Positions 1-12,351 of a stretch of DNA of 64,000 bases are shown here, piece after piece. The position numbers were made by a program, and so were the translations under genes. The DNA comes from Rhynochetos jubatus. Its lineage: Eukaryota > Chordata > Aves > Eurypygiformes > Rhynochetidae. Each line of letters opens with the position of its first letter. Within the stretch, counting starts at the first letter, position 1. The DNA lies in NCBI GenBank assembly GCA_027574665.1, contig CM050655.1, positions 3,968,001-4,032,000 of the forward strand, written 5' to 3'. The notes under the pieces are model-generated. The model ran no database searches, had not been told where the DNA came from, and saw only the letters and a list, made by a program, of their open reading frames with translations.

Positions 1-3000
1 TCAGCAGACAGAGCATAAAAAGGCAGTGAGCATTCACCAGCACCCTTGTTACACTCCTTCTGTCTCCAGCTCCTTGTGGCTCAAAAATTTCCTAAGGGGG
101 AATCAGCATCTTTAGGTTTAAAAAGAAACCACCCATAGAAGGGCAGAAACCAGAAGGCATAAACAGCTCTTTTAAATAAATATGAGCAGGACTTGCCCAA
201 GCTGGGTTTGGATTCTGGACTTTCCGTGAAGCACGGAGAAGCGATCCCTCAGCCCTTTGTGTGACAGTCGCCTGGGGAGGGAAGAAATGCAGCCGAGGCC
301 ACACTGCAGTGAAGGAGGTGTGATATAAATGTAAACAGACAGCTCTGGTAATGACCCCTGCCACAACCTTTTATTCCCCATAATACAGACAAGCACTCTT
401 CTCCCTGTGATTATCTTTGCCTGGCATCCTGGAAAGACTGGTTTTCTAATGACAGCTCTTCCACAGCCTTAAAAATGTCTCAAATTAAACCTCTGTATTT
501 TGTATTATACAAACAGATACTGATATCAAAGGGGAAAGGAATATTGCAACTTTCTAGTGAGATCTACTACTCACTTCTAGCAGACAAAGTTATGAACAGG
601 GAAAAAAACCCTGCTTCAATGCTCCTAAGAGAAGTGAACTCTTCTTTCATGGCTGCATCAAATGCTAATCCTTATATAATATGAAATTTAACTGTCAGGA
701 TCCAAAAGCTTTTAGGTACCTAATTTTTAAACCCCATGCTCTGCAAGACAACTGTGAATTATTACTGGGAACCTGACGGAAGGCCCCCAGGGCCCAGCAG
801 ATCTCTCCTGGTAAAGCTCTGATTAAAGCCATCAGCAAAGGACACTCTTTCCACCACCTGTCCCTGTGTCAGACCAGCCCCTGGGTGCTCTTGGGTGACC
901 CTGAGCCTCATGCTGGAGTGCTGGCAGTAAGACAGCACCTGCTATGGAGTGCTGCGGCTCCTTTAGCTGTGTGGTGCCTCAGTGTCTCACAGCAAGCCCA
1001 AACCATCTCAACACTGGATGAAAGGCTATGTGAAAATATAACTTCTTTCTAACATCCAAATAGAGGCAAGATAGTTACAGTTGTTTCAAAGACAAACAAA
1101 ATTAAATAAATCCAGGGCTTGAATCTCTCTGGACTGCAGCAGGCTTTTCCTCTGAGAGTGATTCAGCTGCAGAGCCACAGAGCTATCCCAGTCCTGCAGC
1201 CAGCAATCCTGGTTTTACGTCACCTTGTCCAGAGCTTTGCCTTTCCACAAGGTAACACTAGAGACACCCATGAGATCTCCTTGTAATCAAACCTTTCGCT
1301 CCTTTTTCTCCTCCCTGCATTACTTGATCTATAACTTACTTAAATTCATGTTAACACTGCCCCTGTCGGGTTGCTGTCCCTCTCATCCTCGCTCTGGAGG
1401 CAGTAGTGTCTTGTAGACGTGGTGGGGCAATGCCACCTCCTGCCTGATGGCAAGAGAGAAGGTGTTCAGCGAGGTGTAACAAAGAAACCACCAACCCGTG
1501 GTGCCCTGCTGGGCAATACACAAGTCTCAGAAGAGCAGGTGCTTTCCGTGCACTGAAACAATCTTTGATACTAATACATGGGCTGCTGAAAGGAGGGCTC
1601 GATGCGCCAGTGCATCACAGACCAGTCGTAGGCCTCAGCTGAAATGAGATACGACAGCAAGCAGGCACTTCACGTGATCAGCTCTGCAGGAGGGAGGAGG
1701 ATGAACAACAGACGCCTAATCTGAGGGGCTTGAGCGGTACCATGGAGACGGTGTTCATCAATACACACTCAGATACACACAAGAACATATGAGGAATGTG
1801 AAAGCTGCTGGTTTGCTTTCGTGGCGAAACCGAAAGACGGCATTATGAGCCAAGCCCCAAGCGTGCCACAAGGCACTGACTGGAACCCCCACCGTTTACG
1901 GGAAAGCCTGCTCGGTGCAGACACGGTGCTCCCATTATTCTTTGAAAAATTGTTGTAATGTCAGAAATAGAGCTATTTCAGCACCAGCAATGGAATAGAG
2001 GTGGCAAAATGAAAAATCCCAGTGGTGGTGTGGTTTTCAGCTTTCCTGCTGAGATCCAGACCACCTTCGTGGTGTGCCTTTAGCACCCCTTGCTGCACCC
2101 AGGCATGGCCGAAGCAAAGGCAGGCAAACAAACTCTGCTATACTCTGTCAGTGTGGAAATTAATAATAATATTGTGATATCTTTTTAATCTTCTAAATAT
2201 TCAACACACCAAAAACCCCCACCTGCATACAAGAATGATCTCTGCCACTCAAGTGCCTTTTGCATGAAATGCAGCCCCGTTTTCATATACAAATGGGTAA
2301 CTCCAAACAAGAAACTAAGTATGTTTTAGCCTCAAGGAGAATATTTTGCCCTAAATAAAAGCTTTGTCAAGGTAAGAGCGGCAACTCCAGTGAGATTTCC
2401 TACCGCAGGATTGCCACTGTTGTCACCATCTGACCAAATTTGTGCCAAAGCCCTCTTTACACCGAGCAGCTCTTAAATGTCAGTATTCAGCAGAACAAGA
2501 TGAATTCAGCGGTTTCATCCCCGCGTTTGTTGCACTATGAATCTGAAAACAACCTCTTCTGAACCTGGAGTGAGGCGGCTTATGGAGTCTGTTCTGGAGT
2601 CTCTGCCTGGGCTGACAACCCTGAATGCCCCATAATGCAGTTTGTCCTGTCTGAAGGTGCAAAGCACTAGGTGTCTTGCTGGCATGATCTTCTGGGCACA
2701 AGAAGTTTATTTGTATTATTTTGCTAACAAAGGTTGGGTTTTTCCCCCCAGTACTGTTTGCTTTAAGTGGCCTTTCTCACAGAGAATGTATCTGGCCGGG
2801 GAGCTCTTGTTTTGAAAAAAAAATAAAAATCACCATGATGAAATATTGTGACAATTTTCCAAAACCCCACTGGTTTAATTAGGGCTTTGATGATGCTCCA
2901 GTGACTCGGGCCTGAAAACAACTGCTGGGTTTCATAGCCACCTTCCCCCAGGCACGTTTGCTCATGTCACCATCTGACCTTCACTCTGACGGACAACTTC

Positions 3001-3813
3001 TCCTCTTCCTTTGTCAAAGGCCCATTCTATCCCTTTCAAGCCTCCTCAGTACATCATTCCCTCCACCGCGACGCTGTCAGTCAAGCCTATGTCATTTTAT
3101 GGCATGGTTCTACTTGTGAGCAGGAAATGGAAGCAGCTCCTCACGCCCCTTCCAGCACGACGTTTCCTCGCATTAGTGATGAGCGCAGCAGACAGGCCTG
3201 CACCTCTCGGGGCTTGCTGGGGGGCGCTACCTTTTCCTTCGCAACGTCCATGTACCTGTAGTCCCTTTTACCAGGTCTATTGACGGCACAGTTATATCTA
3301 GGAAGTGATGCAGTTCTGCATGAAAAAAATATAATAAAGTCTGTAACGCAACGGTCACTGTGATTTTAAAGTGGCTGCTTGTGTCAAACACAAAGTAAAG
3401 TATTTAAATTAAATGCAGCATTTCCCTACCTAATGCTATCCATATGCTAATGGAAAGGGATTATGCCCTGCATAAGATTTATCAAAGTAAACTCAATTCA
3501 TTTGAGGAAGCATCTCCATGCTGCCTATCCAAAGTGATACATTCTGTCAAACATGCAGTATATCAAATAAAAGTGCCTAGATATTTAACATACTTGTGGA
3601 ATTTACCAAAAATAACACATCTCTTGCATCTTACTGATTCAAATCAACTTACCATTCCAACTCGGTCTTCAAATAAAACATTTGGAAACAATAAAGTTCC
3701 CTAATGCCATTTTAATTATCCCATTTCTAATTCCATGCTCAAATGAGACACTCTGTAACAATAAAACATCTCCAAAATTGATATAAAACACAGTTAGGGT
3801 CAATCTATGAGAC

Positions 3814-3851
3814 AAAAGTAGATAAAATAAAAGTAATAAAAGTAGATAAAA
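3814..3851. repeat. Short direct repeat, 14 bp x 2
   Basis: The 14-mer AAAAGTAGATAAAA occurs at 3814-3827 and again at 3838-3851, with the related string ATAAAAGTAATAAAA bridging them. The spacing of 24 bp suggests local slippage or duplication in AT-rich DNA. No function is implied. Confidence 0.7.
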
Positions 3852-4396
3852 ACCAAATATTTATTTTAAATCTTGTAATGACAGCAAAATATTCTGAGCG
3901 CACTGACACAGATGTCCACACTGATCAAAAATACAGGCAAAGGCACACTGAGGCAAGCTGCTCTACGGCTACTTCCGATAAGTATATGCCACATCAGATG
4001 TGCATTCAAAGGCTAAAAGATATTCTGACCATCATAAATACGTATGTTTCTATCTGGTGCAGAGTTACTGGGGAAGGACATAGGTGAGCAAGTGAACTGC
4101 AGCCCCTCTCTAATGCATCCCTCCAGTGACACCACAGTGTTCTACTCCCTCCTCTTCCTCACAACACAGCCAACCTTTGCAAGTTGGCTGAAATTTTGCA
4201 CACCATTACCCTTACCCATGTCAAAATGTTATGTTCGAGGTTTAGACACCCGTATTGAGCTCTGAGGGGTTAAAGGAGAGAGCACAAGCCAACACTCATC
4301 TTCGTACCTTTAACATCAAGCAGACGGGGTATAATCGCCCTTTCTGCTGAACGCCCACTGAAGGCACCTTACCTCGTCAGCCTGCGAGGCCACCAC

Positions 4397-4432
4397 TGCC
4401 CGTCTGGTGGCATTTCCTCCACCAGACAGGTA
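4397..4432. other. Imperfect hairpin with perfect 9-bp core
   Basis: GTCTGGTGG (4402-4410) is the exact reverse complement of CCACCAGAC (4419-4427), with an 8-nt loop. Beyond a C/A mismatch, four more pairs can form, including one G-U, out to 4397 and 4432. The upstream string GCCACCA at 4389-4395 can pair with TGGTGGC at 4405-4411 instead, so two alternative folds compete. There is no evidence of transcription. Confidence 0.5.
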
Positions 4433-7400
4433 AATAAATAACAGACTTACTTTTAAGCAGAAATTCACCTTAACCGATCAAAGAACACAAATGTCAATAA
4501 AATCAATTTATATTTGCAGTTTAGGCTTTTTTTTAAAGAAAGATTTTTTAGCTTAAATTGGATGAAGGAGCTAGAAGAAAGAGACTCCACGTAGTAAAAT
4601 CAGAGCAACACAGTGCCAGGCTCATCCCTTACGCATGACCGTGCAGTCCCGATGGCCATTCACACCCCAACAGCTACACCGCTGTGGCTAAGGTTTCTGT
4701 AACACTCTTCCAGTAACTGCCCTCACTATCACCTCTCTCTGTTCCTACACAGAAAAATAATTTGCCTATCACAAATTAGGGTGCCTTATCATGTCAGACT
4801 GGGTGTAAAGCTTAGTTTCAGGTAGACAAATTTAGGCATCCACATGTCCATATTACACGGCTGTGCTGTAATCCCCAGCCAATGCAGCCACTGGTGCCCA
4901 GAGACCAGTTGAGATGATGAGCCAGCTGGGGTGACACCCACTTGCCCCTGTGGCTGTATCCAGCACCAGGTTAGCCCCTGGGCCTCCAGCTGGAGTTCCA
5001 AAAAGACAGAGATCCTGCCGCAATCCCCCCATGCCTGCCAGCTGCATGCAGCCCAAGCAACACCAGAGAGCTGTCTTGACACAACCAAACCCCGCACTTC
5101 AGTGTCTCTTTTAGCATAAGCCCATCTGCTTTACAGGTCTGCTCTCTCTCACCGCAGCTGAGACACTTGACTCTCAAGTAGATACTTACTGTGACATTTA
5201 CAGTGTTCCCTGTGGTGAGTCCCTCGGGGTCGTCGTGCAGAGAAGTTCTGACGCAGTCCTGAGACGCAGAACACATGAACAAACCCCAGAACCTTCCTTT
5301 GCAGACAGACTCCCAGATGAACTGCCTGAAAACCAGAATAATGTTTTTTCTTGAAGTTCAAAATGTGTTTTTCTCAGTCTCATTCCCTGAACAGGTTGAA
5401 ACAGATGACAATATCCCCCTTGGCTACTGCCCTCAAAAATGAGATCACCCTCAGAGACATGGCATTGCCATTTTCAGAACAAGTTCTGATTAAAGGGTGA
5501 GAGTGTGATCCGCAGAAGAAAACAGCTTTTCTAGCACACAGCCGTAGGCAACTACAACTATTTGAGGCTCGATTTACAGCAGAATGGAGAGTGCAACTTT
5601 TGTAAGCTGTTAGTATATCCACTAGTGATCATTAAAGTTGATTAATGCTCACCATTCAACAGCCACAGAAAACGGCAGCTTTGCAAGGCCGTCACATCCA
5701 AGGGGCATACGCATTTCACAAAACATCTGGTGCCTTTGCAACACCCCATGCAAAGGGCAGACTATCTCCTGCAGAAGCGTTGGCTGCACTGCAAGCTGGA
5801 TACTGAGACACCTACATACTTGTAAATTAACTTCTGATAGGTAGCTCATTACCAAAATGCTGTACAGCTACATTCTGCTTCCAAACATTCCTGCAGTTCC
5901 CTTCACTGGTGATTTCTCCCTCCACCTTACATAGAAAATAAAGCAAAATGGGTCCCTTTTTTCTTGCTTATTCCTCCTACGATGGTGTGCAGTACACCTA
6001 CTTCCAGTCTCGCATTTTATTTTCTGGTGTTAGGAAATTTGGTGTTGGGGATCTACTGCTGACAGAATTCTACTTGAGCATGCTGAAAAAATTTGATGTC
6101 CTGCCCATATTAGCCCATCTGGGGAGGAAATCGTGCACCTGAGCACATGCAGGTGTGAACCCAAGGTCTTCTGGTGCCTTGGAAATCCAAGTGACTGTTA
6201 CAAGTCCTGGCTTTTGCATTTGTATTTCTGATGTAGCTGAAGAGGCAGAACTCACAGAGGCCCATTGCACACCTGCCTTGAGAAAACCAGGTGAACTGTT
6301 TCTGCCCAAAATTCTTCCCGAGAGCACAGCAGGTTAGCAAATCACAGCTAGACATGTCTTTCTGCACTTAGACTAGCCCTTTACTGTAGTACAGCATAGA
6401 GTTTTCTTCTCAAGAGACTCAGAGAAGTATTTTACAGAATTAAAGCTCAATTGCCTATGCTAAAGAATAACAGTTCCCAGCCAGCTTTCCAAACAAAAAA
6501 GAGGTCATACCATTTCTTCCCTGGATTTATAGCACTTACAGTATTTTCTGTGTCCAGGAACATCTGACATACAGCCTTCATAGTACTAACACTGAACAAA
6601 ATTACATGCCCTGGAGTTTCGCTTGTAGGCTTCCCATCTTTCCCAGCTATGGTACAGTTTATATGTAGTACTGAGATGTTTTCACATAGACGTAACAGAT
6701 ACGTGTGAGTGTAAATCTTATACATCCCTGTGCAATCGCTACAGGGAACAGTTACTGCCTTTCTAGGGGCCATGGTAGGTCCATAAAATCTGTTGATCTG
6801 TTGATCAGTCCACGACAGCATTTTCAAGAGACATTTTTATACCCTTACAGTGTGATCTCCTCAGTTCTTAGAGGATGCTGGGTATGGCCACCCAGACTGT
6901 CTATCCACAAGAAAAACAATCCCTGTAGGTTGATGGGAAATAAAGGTTTGAGTACGTCTAGTTAGGGCAATATCACATTTGTCTGTTGATGCTCAGAGGC
7001 TCTTCTGGGTAAGTACGTTTGAACGTGCCGAAAGGAAGCTACCCATATGCTTGAATCCATGCCCGTGCAGTAAGGCCTTGCTGTGTTAGCTACAGGAAGA
7101 CCACAGTTCAAAAGATGAAGAAAAAGCAAGTAGCAAACTGCCATAACTGGAGACACGGAGTCCTTTGCCGAGATGCACAGACGATACATGGTACCCAGCC
7201 ACACCTATTCACGTTGTGCCCAGGCATGGTTGCAGGGCGCTGGTTTCTGTCCTGCACAGAGGTATTTCTGGTGCCTTTCCCTTGCAGCCCGGAGCAGAGA
7301 GGCATGTCCGTTCCTGCTCCCTCCCCGCTACACCATGTGTTTTAGTCAATTATAGGTCTGCCTAGGCAATAAACCTGGTGCACTTTATGCACTCTCTCTG

Positions 7401-9117
7401 CTGCGCTTCGCCACTGAAATCCCAATATTTGTGTTTTCCCTTCAATTTAGCAATATATCTTGGCTGCTTTAATAGAAACTATCAAGCATCACAGCTCAAG
7501 CATGGAAACTCAGGAATGCTTAATTTGAAGGCAGCCATTCCCAAGCCTTCTATCTCAGCAGCTATTTGGGGGCTTCATTCTTTTACAAATGTGTGTTTTG
7601 GCAAAACCTGTCAGAGCACAGTACACGAGCAAGAGCTTTATGGGTAATCTTATTCAAACAACAGTACGTATAGATTATAACCATCTATCCGCTACCACCC
7701 TACTGAGACTGCATAGAACTAGAGATGGTGCTGGAGAAGAGAGCGCGTGCAGACTCCTAACTGCTTCAGTGGGCAGGATCAACCTTTAAATAAAGGGGTG
7801 GAACCGCCAGATTTACATCCTTCTGGATGCAGTTTTTCACCCGTCTGACCAAACCCCATGCTTCACTCGGAGATACTGTATGTATATAAATATGCACATA
7901 CCGATGCTGAAGAGCTGGCAGCCGGAGAACACAAGCCATCTATTGGAAAGGCATGGCGCAGATTTGACAGCTTCACTAATTTTAAGTATATTTCAGGAAT
8001 TAGCAGTTAATCCCAAATGGCTTTGAGTCAGAGAGAAACACTGCAGCGCCAAAGACTGCCTTTGGGGCAGTTTGGTCAGAATTATCCTTTCAATCACAGC
8101 TAAAGAAAATAGCAGGCCACGGAGTGCTCCAAGAACTGAGAAAGGCTGTGAAACACCCTATCAGTAGCAATCAGACCACACAGTCATTTGCTGTGAACAG
8201 CACTCACACTGCCGAGAAGAAAACCACCATACACAAGTTTCATTATGAACAAGCCGCAACAGCGCTTGGGTTTGACCATTTTTGTGTCAGTCTACTCACT
8301 TTAGTGCATCTCCTGCGTAACAAGAAAATTGAAAGTTAGCATTCCAGCCTTACAAAGCAGTGGTGAACTGCTGAGCCGTGCTCTGAGGACTTTCAGGGCA
8401 TGCTTCGCACACAGATCCTGAAGGGGAGAGCTGAGACGTGGCTATTGGAGGTAGTAGACTGGGCAAAGAAAGGACAAAAGGCTTTTAGAGCTGTCTAGTG
8501 ATGGTGACAGGATAATTAGTCTTCCAGAGGTCTTGTTGCCTCGGTTCTCATTCGGACATTGAAGGATTAGCTCTCTTCTGCTGACTGCGTGTTACAAGCC
8601 ACCAAGCCATGAATAGCGGTTTGCTTTTTGTGGCTGAACGTAGCTCCTCAACCTAATCAGCAGTAAAACAAAACGTGAGCAACGAAAAAGGTGGCGAGCA
8701 CTGTTTGAACAGCAGTCTCCAGGATCCAGGCAAGGTCTGTCCTGTTTTCCAGCCAGTGTCAGACAAACGCTCCCACTGTGGCTCTGTAAAGAAATTTCCT
8801 TGTTTTAATTGCTCCAGAGAAAAACATTCCAGGAGAAGAGGAAAATGCCAAAACAGTTAACGTATCAGACTTTGATTTTCAGACTGACTGTCCCTGGGAG
8901 TGCACACGTGAAAAATAAGCAATACCAATGTGCAAATGCATGGGTTTTTAAAGGTAACAGGCACACAAACAGCTTTCAGTGCTCTTTGTACATCTGGGGT
9001 GCAAATGGCATCTCCCAGAGTGAACTTGGTACTTGCAAACACCCCACTCCAGCACGGGAAGCCACATTGCTGCCACCCATCGGGGGCCCAGAACCACCAA
9101 GCACTGCAGCCGACGCC

Positions 9118-9160
9118 AGGTAGTAAAACTCTCTAGGTAGTAAAACTCTCTAGGTAGTAA
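9118..9160. repeat. 17-bp tandem repeat, about 2.5 copies
   Basis: The unit TAGTAAAACTCTCTAGG occurs at 9121-9137 and 9138-9154 without a mismatch. It is followed by a partial third copy (TAGTAA, 9155-9160) and preceded by AGG. Perfect identity of the copies suggests a recent duplication. The copy number is too low, and spacers are absent, so this is not a CRISPR-type array. Confidence 0.9.
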
Positions 9161-10293
9161 TTTGCCTCTGAGGTGATTTAACGTACCAGCAGCTGCAAAC
9201 AACTCTTGGTATTTTGTTTTGAAGAGCATCGCTTTTCTCTCTGAAATAAAACTGTCTATCAAGCATCTTTTCCTCGAAGCTGCTACCAGTTTGCTGGATA
9301 TACTGCATGGCCTCTTCTCACGAGTCTCGTTTTCATCGCTTTAGGACATCACAGCTGCCACTCTCACACATTTTTCACTAGGTGTTGTCCACCTAGAGAG
9401 AGGTGGGGGGTCTACAACTCAAGTGAAAGTTCTGATCCAGCTCATTACAGAAAGTTTCTGGAGAGCTAAATATTCCACACTTTACCACTTAAAAACAACC
9501 ACAGCCTCCTAGCGAACTTGGTAGTTTAAGATGCTTATACTGGCATGACGCAAGAGCAAAGCTATTCCAATTGCAAGAAGGCAGCTTCCCGGTTCATTGC
9601 GCCAAACGTGTAAGGGATGCTATTCATTTCCTGTTTAATGAAGTATAAGGCACAGAATTGAGAAGAATATTTCCTTTACACACAGCTTCCAAGCATTTAC
9701 TACTTTAATCATGACATGCCATGATTTCCTCCTATGGATTATATATACTTGTAACACACTACTGCTGGAAAGCTGCTCTATCTGTGCTCGTTTGTCAACA
9801 TCTGCACAGAAAAACAAATAACCCATTCTGCAGTATCCCTAAGATAGTTGTACTTCCCTCCATCATCGCATGGTTTTAAAAGGAAGATGAAAAATACCAT
9901 GTAATGCAGGACTCTCAACATCACGTGTTCAGAGTTGGAAAAGGAGAAGTTGGACAGAACAACGTTCTAACTGTGTTAGCTAAAAAAAGAAAAGCACGAA
10001 AGAAACCTCTTGTGACACGAGTGTCACGTCTGCTTCCCAGCCTGTCACCGTAGCAGCTCGCCTCAGTCACGCCACACATCACAGGCTTCCTGGTACCTGG
10101 GTAGGAAGCCTGATGGAAAATTCCAAACTACCTTGGGAAAGGGGCACTGTTCAGTTTTTCATAGCCGTATCTTTTCAGCCACCTTCAGCCCCTCACATCA
10201 GAACACCACAGCCACAGAAACTTGTATTATTTATTTATATTCTGATTATATTATTAATTATTAGGTATAGATATTAGGTGTTATAGATACAAG

Positions 10294-10321
10294 GCGCATT
10301 ATTAGTCATAATAAAATGCGC
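10294..10321. other. Hairpin, 11 bp with a 2-nt bulge
   Basis: GCGCAT (10294-10299) pairs with ATGCGC (10316-10321). Immediately inside, TATTA (10300-10304) pairs with TAATA (10309-10313), leaving an AA bulge on the 3' side and a 4-nt GTCA loop. It sits at the end of an AT-rich run and holds two of the few CpG-containing words nearby. It is too short for a typical microRNA precursor. Confidence 0.5.
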
Positions 10322-12091
10322 AGGCCCCAACTCTAGCGTAGGTGTCGTACACGTAAATTCCTGCTGTGGAGAGGCCATACCCCTTCAGCAATGGATTAAT
10401 ACTCCTGCAAGTAAGGGTAGGTAGGAACCAGCGTGTAAGTATCCAGGTGAGTGCAATGACCCCGCAGCCACACCAGCACCGCAAAGGCTCTGCATGTGAG
10501 GATCAGGGTCTGCACCTACACCCCCTTTGGGGGAGTGGAGGCTGTATTTGAGAGGGCAATTAGGAGCCAAGGATTGTGTCATGGTATTCCGGCATTTCTT
10601 CGGGGTTCTGGCACACTGTGTTTTCGATATGAGAACTGCAGTCGCTGCCATTTGAGTGTCTGACAAGCTCTTGTTCTCAGTTCGGCTGGTGTCAGGGATC
10701 TCCTGAGATGTCCAAGCTCAGCCATTAAAAAGCTCCTGAAAGAGTGCTCAGTCCTGTGGACAAGAGCGAATTTCAATGACAGTAACTCCCATTTCACAGG
10801 AAATTCAGAGGAAGCCTATTTCAACCTCATCTTTGATTAGTTACAGCAGAAGCTGCCTTTAAGAATACCACATGGTGCCCGTTCAAGACTTGCTCTTCTT
10901 TTATTTTAGGTATCACAATATTAGCAATTTTAATTTTAGATGCAATCAAACAAGTTTAGGGTTGTGTTTTCTAACACCTTTCCAAGGCAGGCTAAAGCCA
11001 CCTCTATCTCCACGTAAGTGTCTGTATTTATATGCCACACAGTCTAACTATCATCAGAATAGATTGAGATGTCTCCAGTTAAAGAGAAAAGTTGCTATAA
11101 TGTAATCCTGTAAATTAAAGGAAGTCTCCTCCGAGAGACAGAAGGCACTGATCAGCTCTGAAGATTGCATTTAGTCCCTGTCAAAGATAATGAGATAGCA
11201 GACACACACAAAGGTCATCACATGTCTGAAACACTGGCTCTGGTCTCCTGCCTCCTAATAAAAGATGCATGTTCACTGGATTTTTCTCAGGAAGATATGC
11301 TTGCTGGTGAAGTTAATTGGTAGTGCTTGGAGTTTGTTTTCTCTATTGACACAGTAACAGATATTGATGGACTCAGTGCTCAGCCGTGCTGAGGATTAAA
11401 ATCAGCTCTTAGTAGCTTTAATCTGCAGCAACTTTTAAACTTTGCCGGACACAACGCCACGTAATTTTCCAAGAATTTAAGCAGATGTCAAAAGTGAAAT
11501 ATGTCCTTCCTCCCAGTTCTTCATCTTTACACACAATTGGTATGATTAAGTGTGATTGCTTTTACAACAACAGGCAGGCAACAGAGTTAGATTTACAGAA
11601 ATTACAGTCAGAGCAGACAAATCAGAAAGGAAAATTATCCTCCCCCGTCTCCCTCAGATCCAGCTTGGCTCGAACAGTTCCAGCTCTGCTCGGTGCGGGG
11701 ACACAATTTATCGCTCAGTGCTCCTCAGGGAACCTCCTGTGTCCTAAGGAGTTCCCAATAACATACGTTGGACCAACTTTGGGGCTATCCTATCTACATT
11801 AAAAATCATTGAAGCTCAGGAGTGTCCTAGGATCACCTCTTTCAGCTCAGCCCTATGGACAAAAATTCAAATTTCAGGAAATGCTGGCAGCAATTGAGGA
11901 CATTGGTCTCATTAGTCTAAGGCTGATGGGTGGCCCCATGGATACAGCCACCCAGGAGCTTGACCACCTCTGCCATTACATACAAGCCAGTGGCTGTTAT
12001 TTTATTTGGCTTGCTACCAGCCATGCATGCTTCAACCACTCTTTTGGCAGTGGCACTGATTTCAGTACTTCTCCTCAATTGGCTGAATGCT

Positions 12092-12351
12092 TAGAATCAT
12101 TGAATGGTTTGGGTTGGAAGGGACCTTAAAGATCATCTAGTCCCAACCCCCTGCCACAGGCAGGGACACCCTCCACTAGACCAGGTTGCTCCAAGCCTCA
12201 TCCAGCCTGGCCTTGAACACTTCCAGGGATGGGGCATCCACAGCTTCTCTGGGCAGCCTGTCCCAGTGCCCCCCCTGGGAAGAACTTCTTCCTGATATCT
12301 AATCTAAATCTCCCTGCTTTCAATTTAAACCTGTTACCCCTTGTCCTAAGA
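12092..12351 (-). mobile_element. CR1 LINE, 3' fragment, minus strand
   Basis: Read on the minus strand, this is the 3' end of a CR1 non-LTR retrotransposon. It runs from a block reading CCTAGGACAAGGGGTAA-like sequence, through the conserved stretch around the middle (a GATGCCCCATCCCTGG core), to the terminal GGTCCCTTCCAACCCAAACC and an octamer tail near 12092. Only about the last 260 bp is present. This fits the usual 5' truncation of CR1 copies caused by early stop of target-primed reverse transcription. Frames at 12104-12295 are antisense shadows of this element. CR1 does not normally leave clear target-site duplications, and none is seen. It resembles the copies at 35213 and 55360 more than those at 15240 or 21905. 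Confidence 0.93.

Larger units (their letters stand above)
1..12091. other. Noncoding DNA, no gene recognised
   Basis: This stretch has only short, frequently stopped frames (about 105 codons at most outside 6447-6827, which reaches 126 on the minus strand). None carries a motif or family signature I know. CpG is sparse and base composition is AT-leaning, as expected for avian intergenic or intronic DNA. Structures inside it are listed separately: a 14-bp direct repeat near 3.8 kb, a hairpin near 4.4 kb, a 17-bp tandem repeat near 9.1 kb and a hairpin near 10.3 kb. An AT-rich run at about 10225-10290 precedes that last hairpin. Untranslated or small exons cannot be excluded without transcript or alignment data. 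Confidence 0.6.

Noticed and set aside
6447-6827. 126-codon minus-strand frame
   Set aside because: No known domain; it is the only long frame in its neighbourhood and lacks flanking exon signals.
9118-9160. Tandem repeat considered as a CRISPR-like array
   Set aside because: Only 2.5 head-to-tail units without spacers, in a eukaryotic context.
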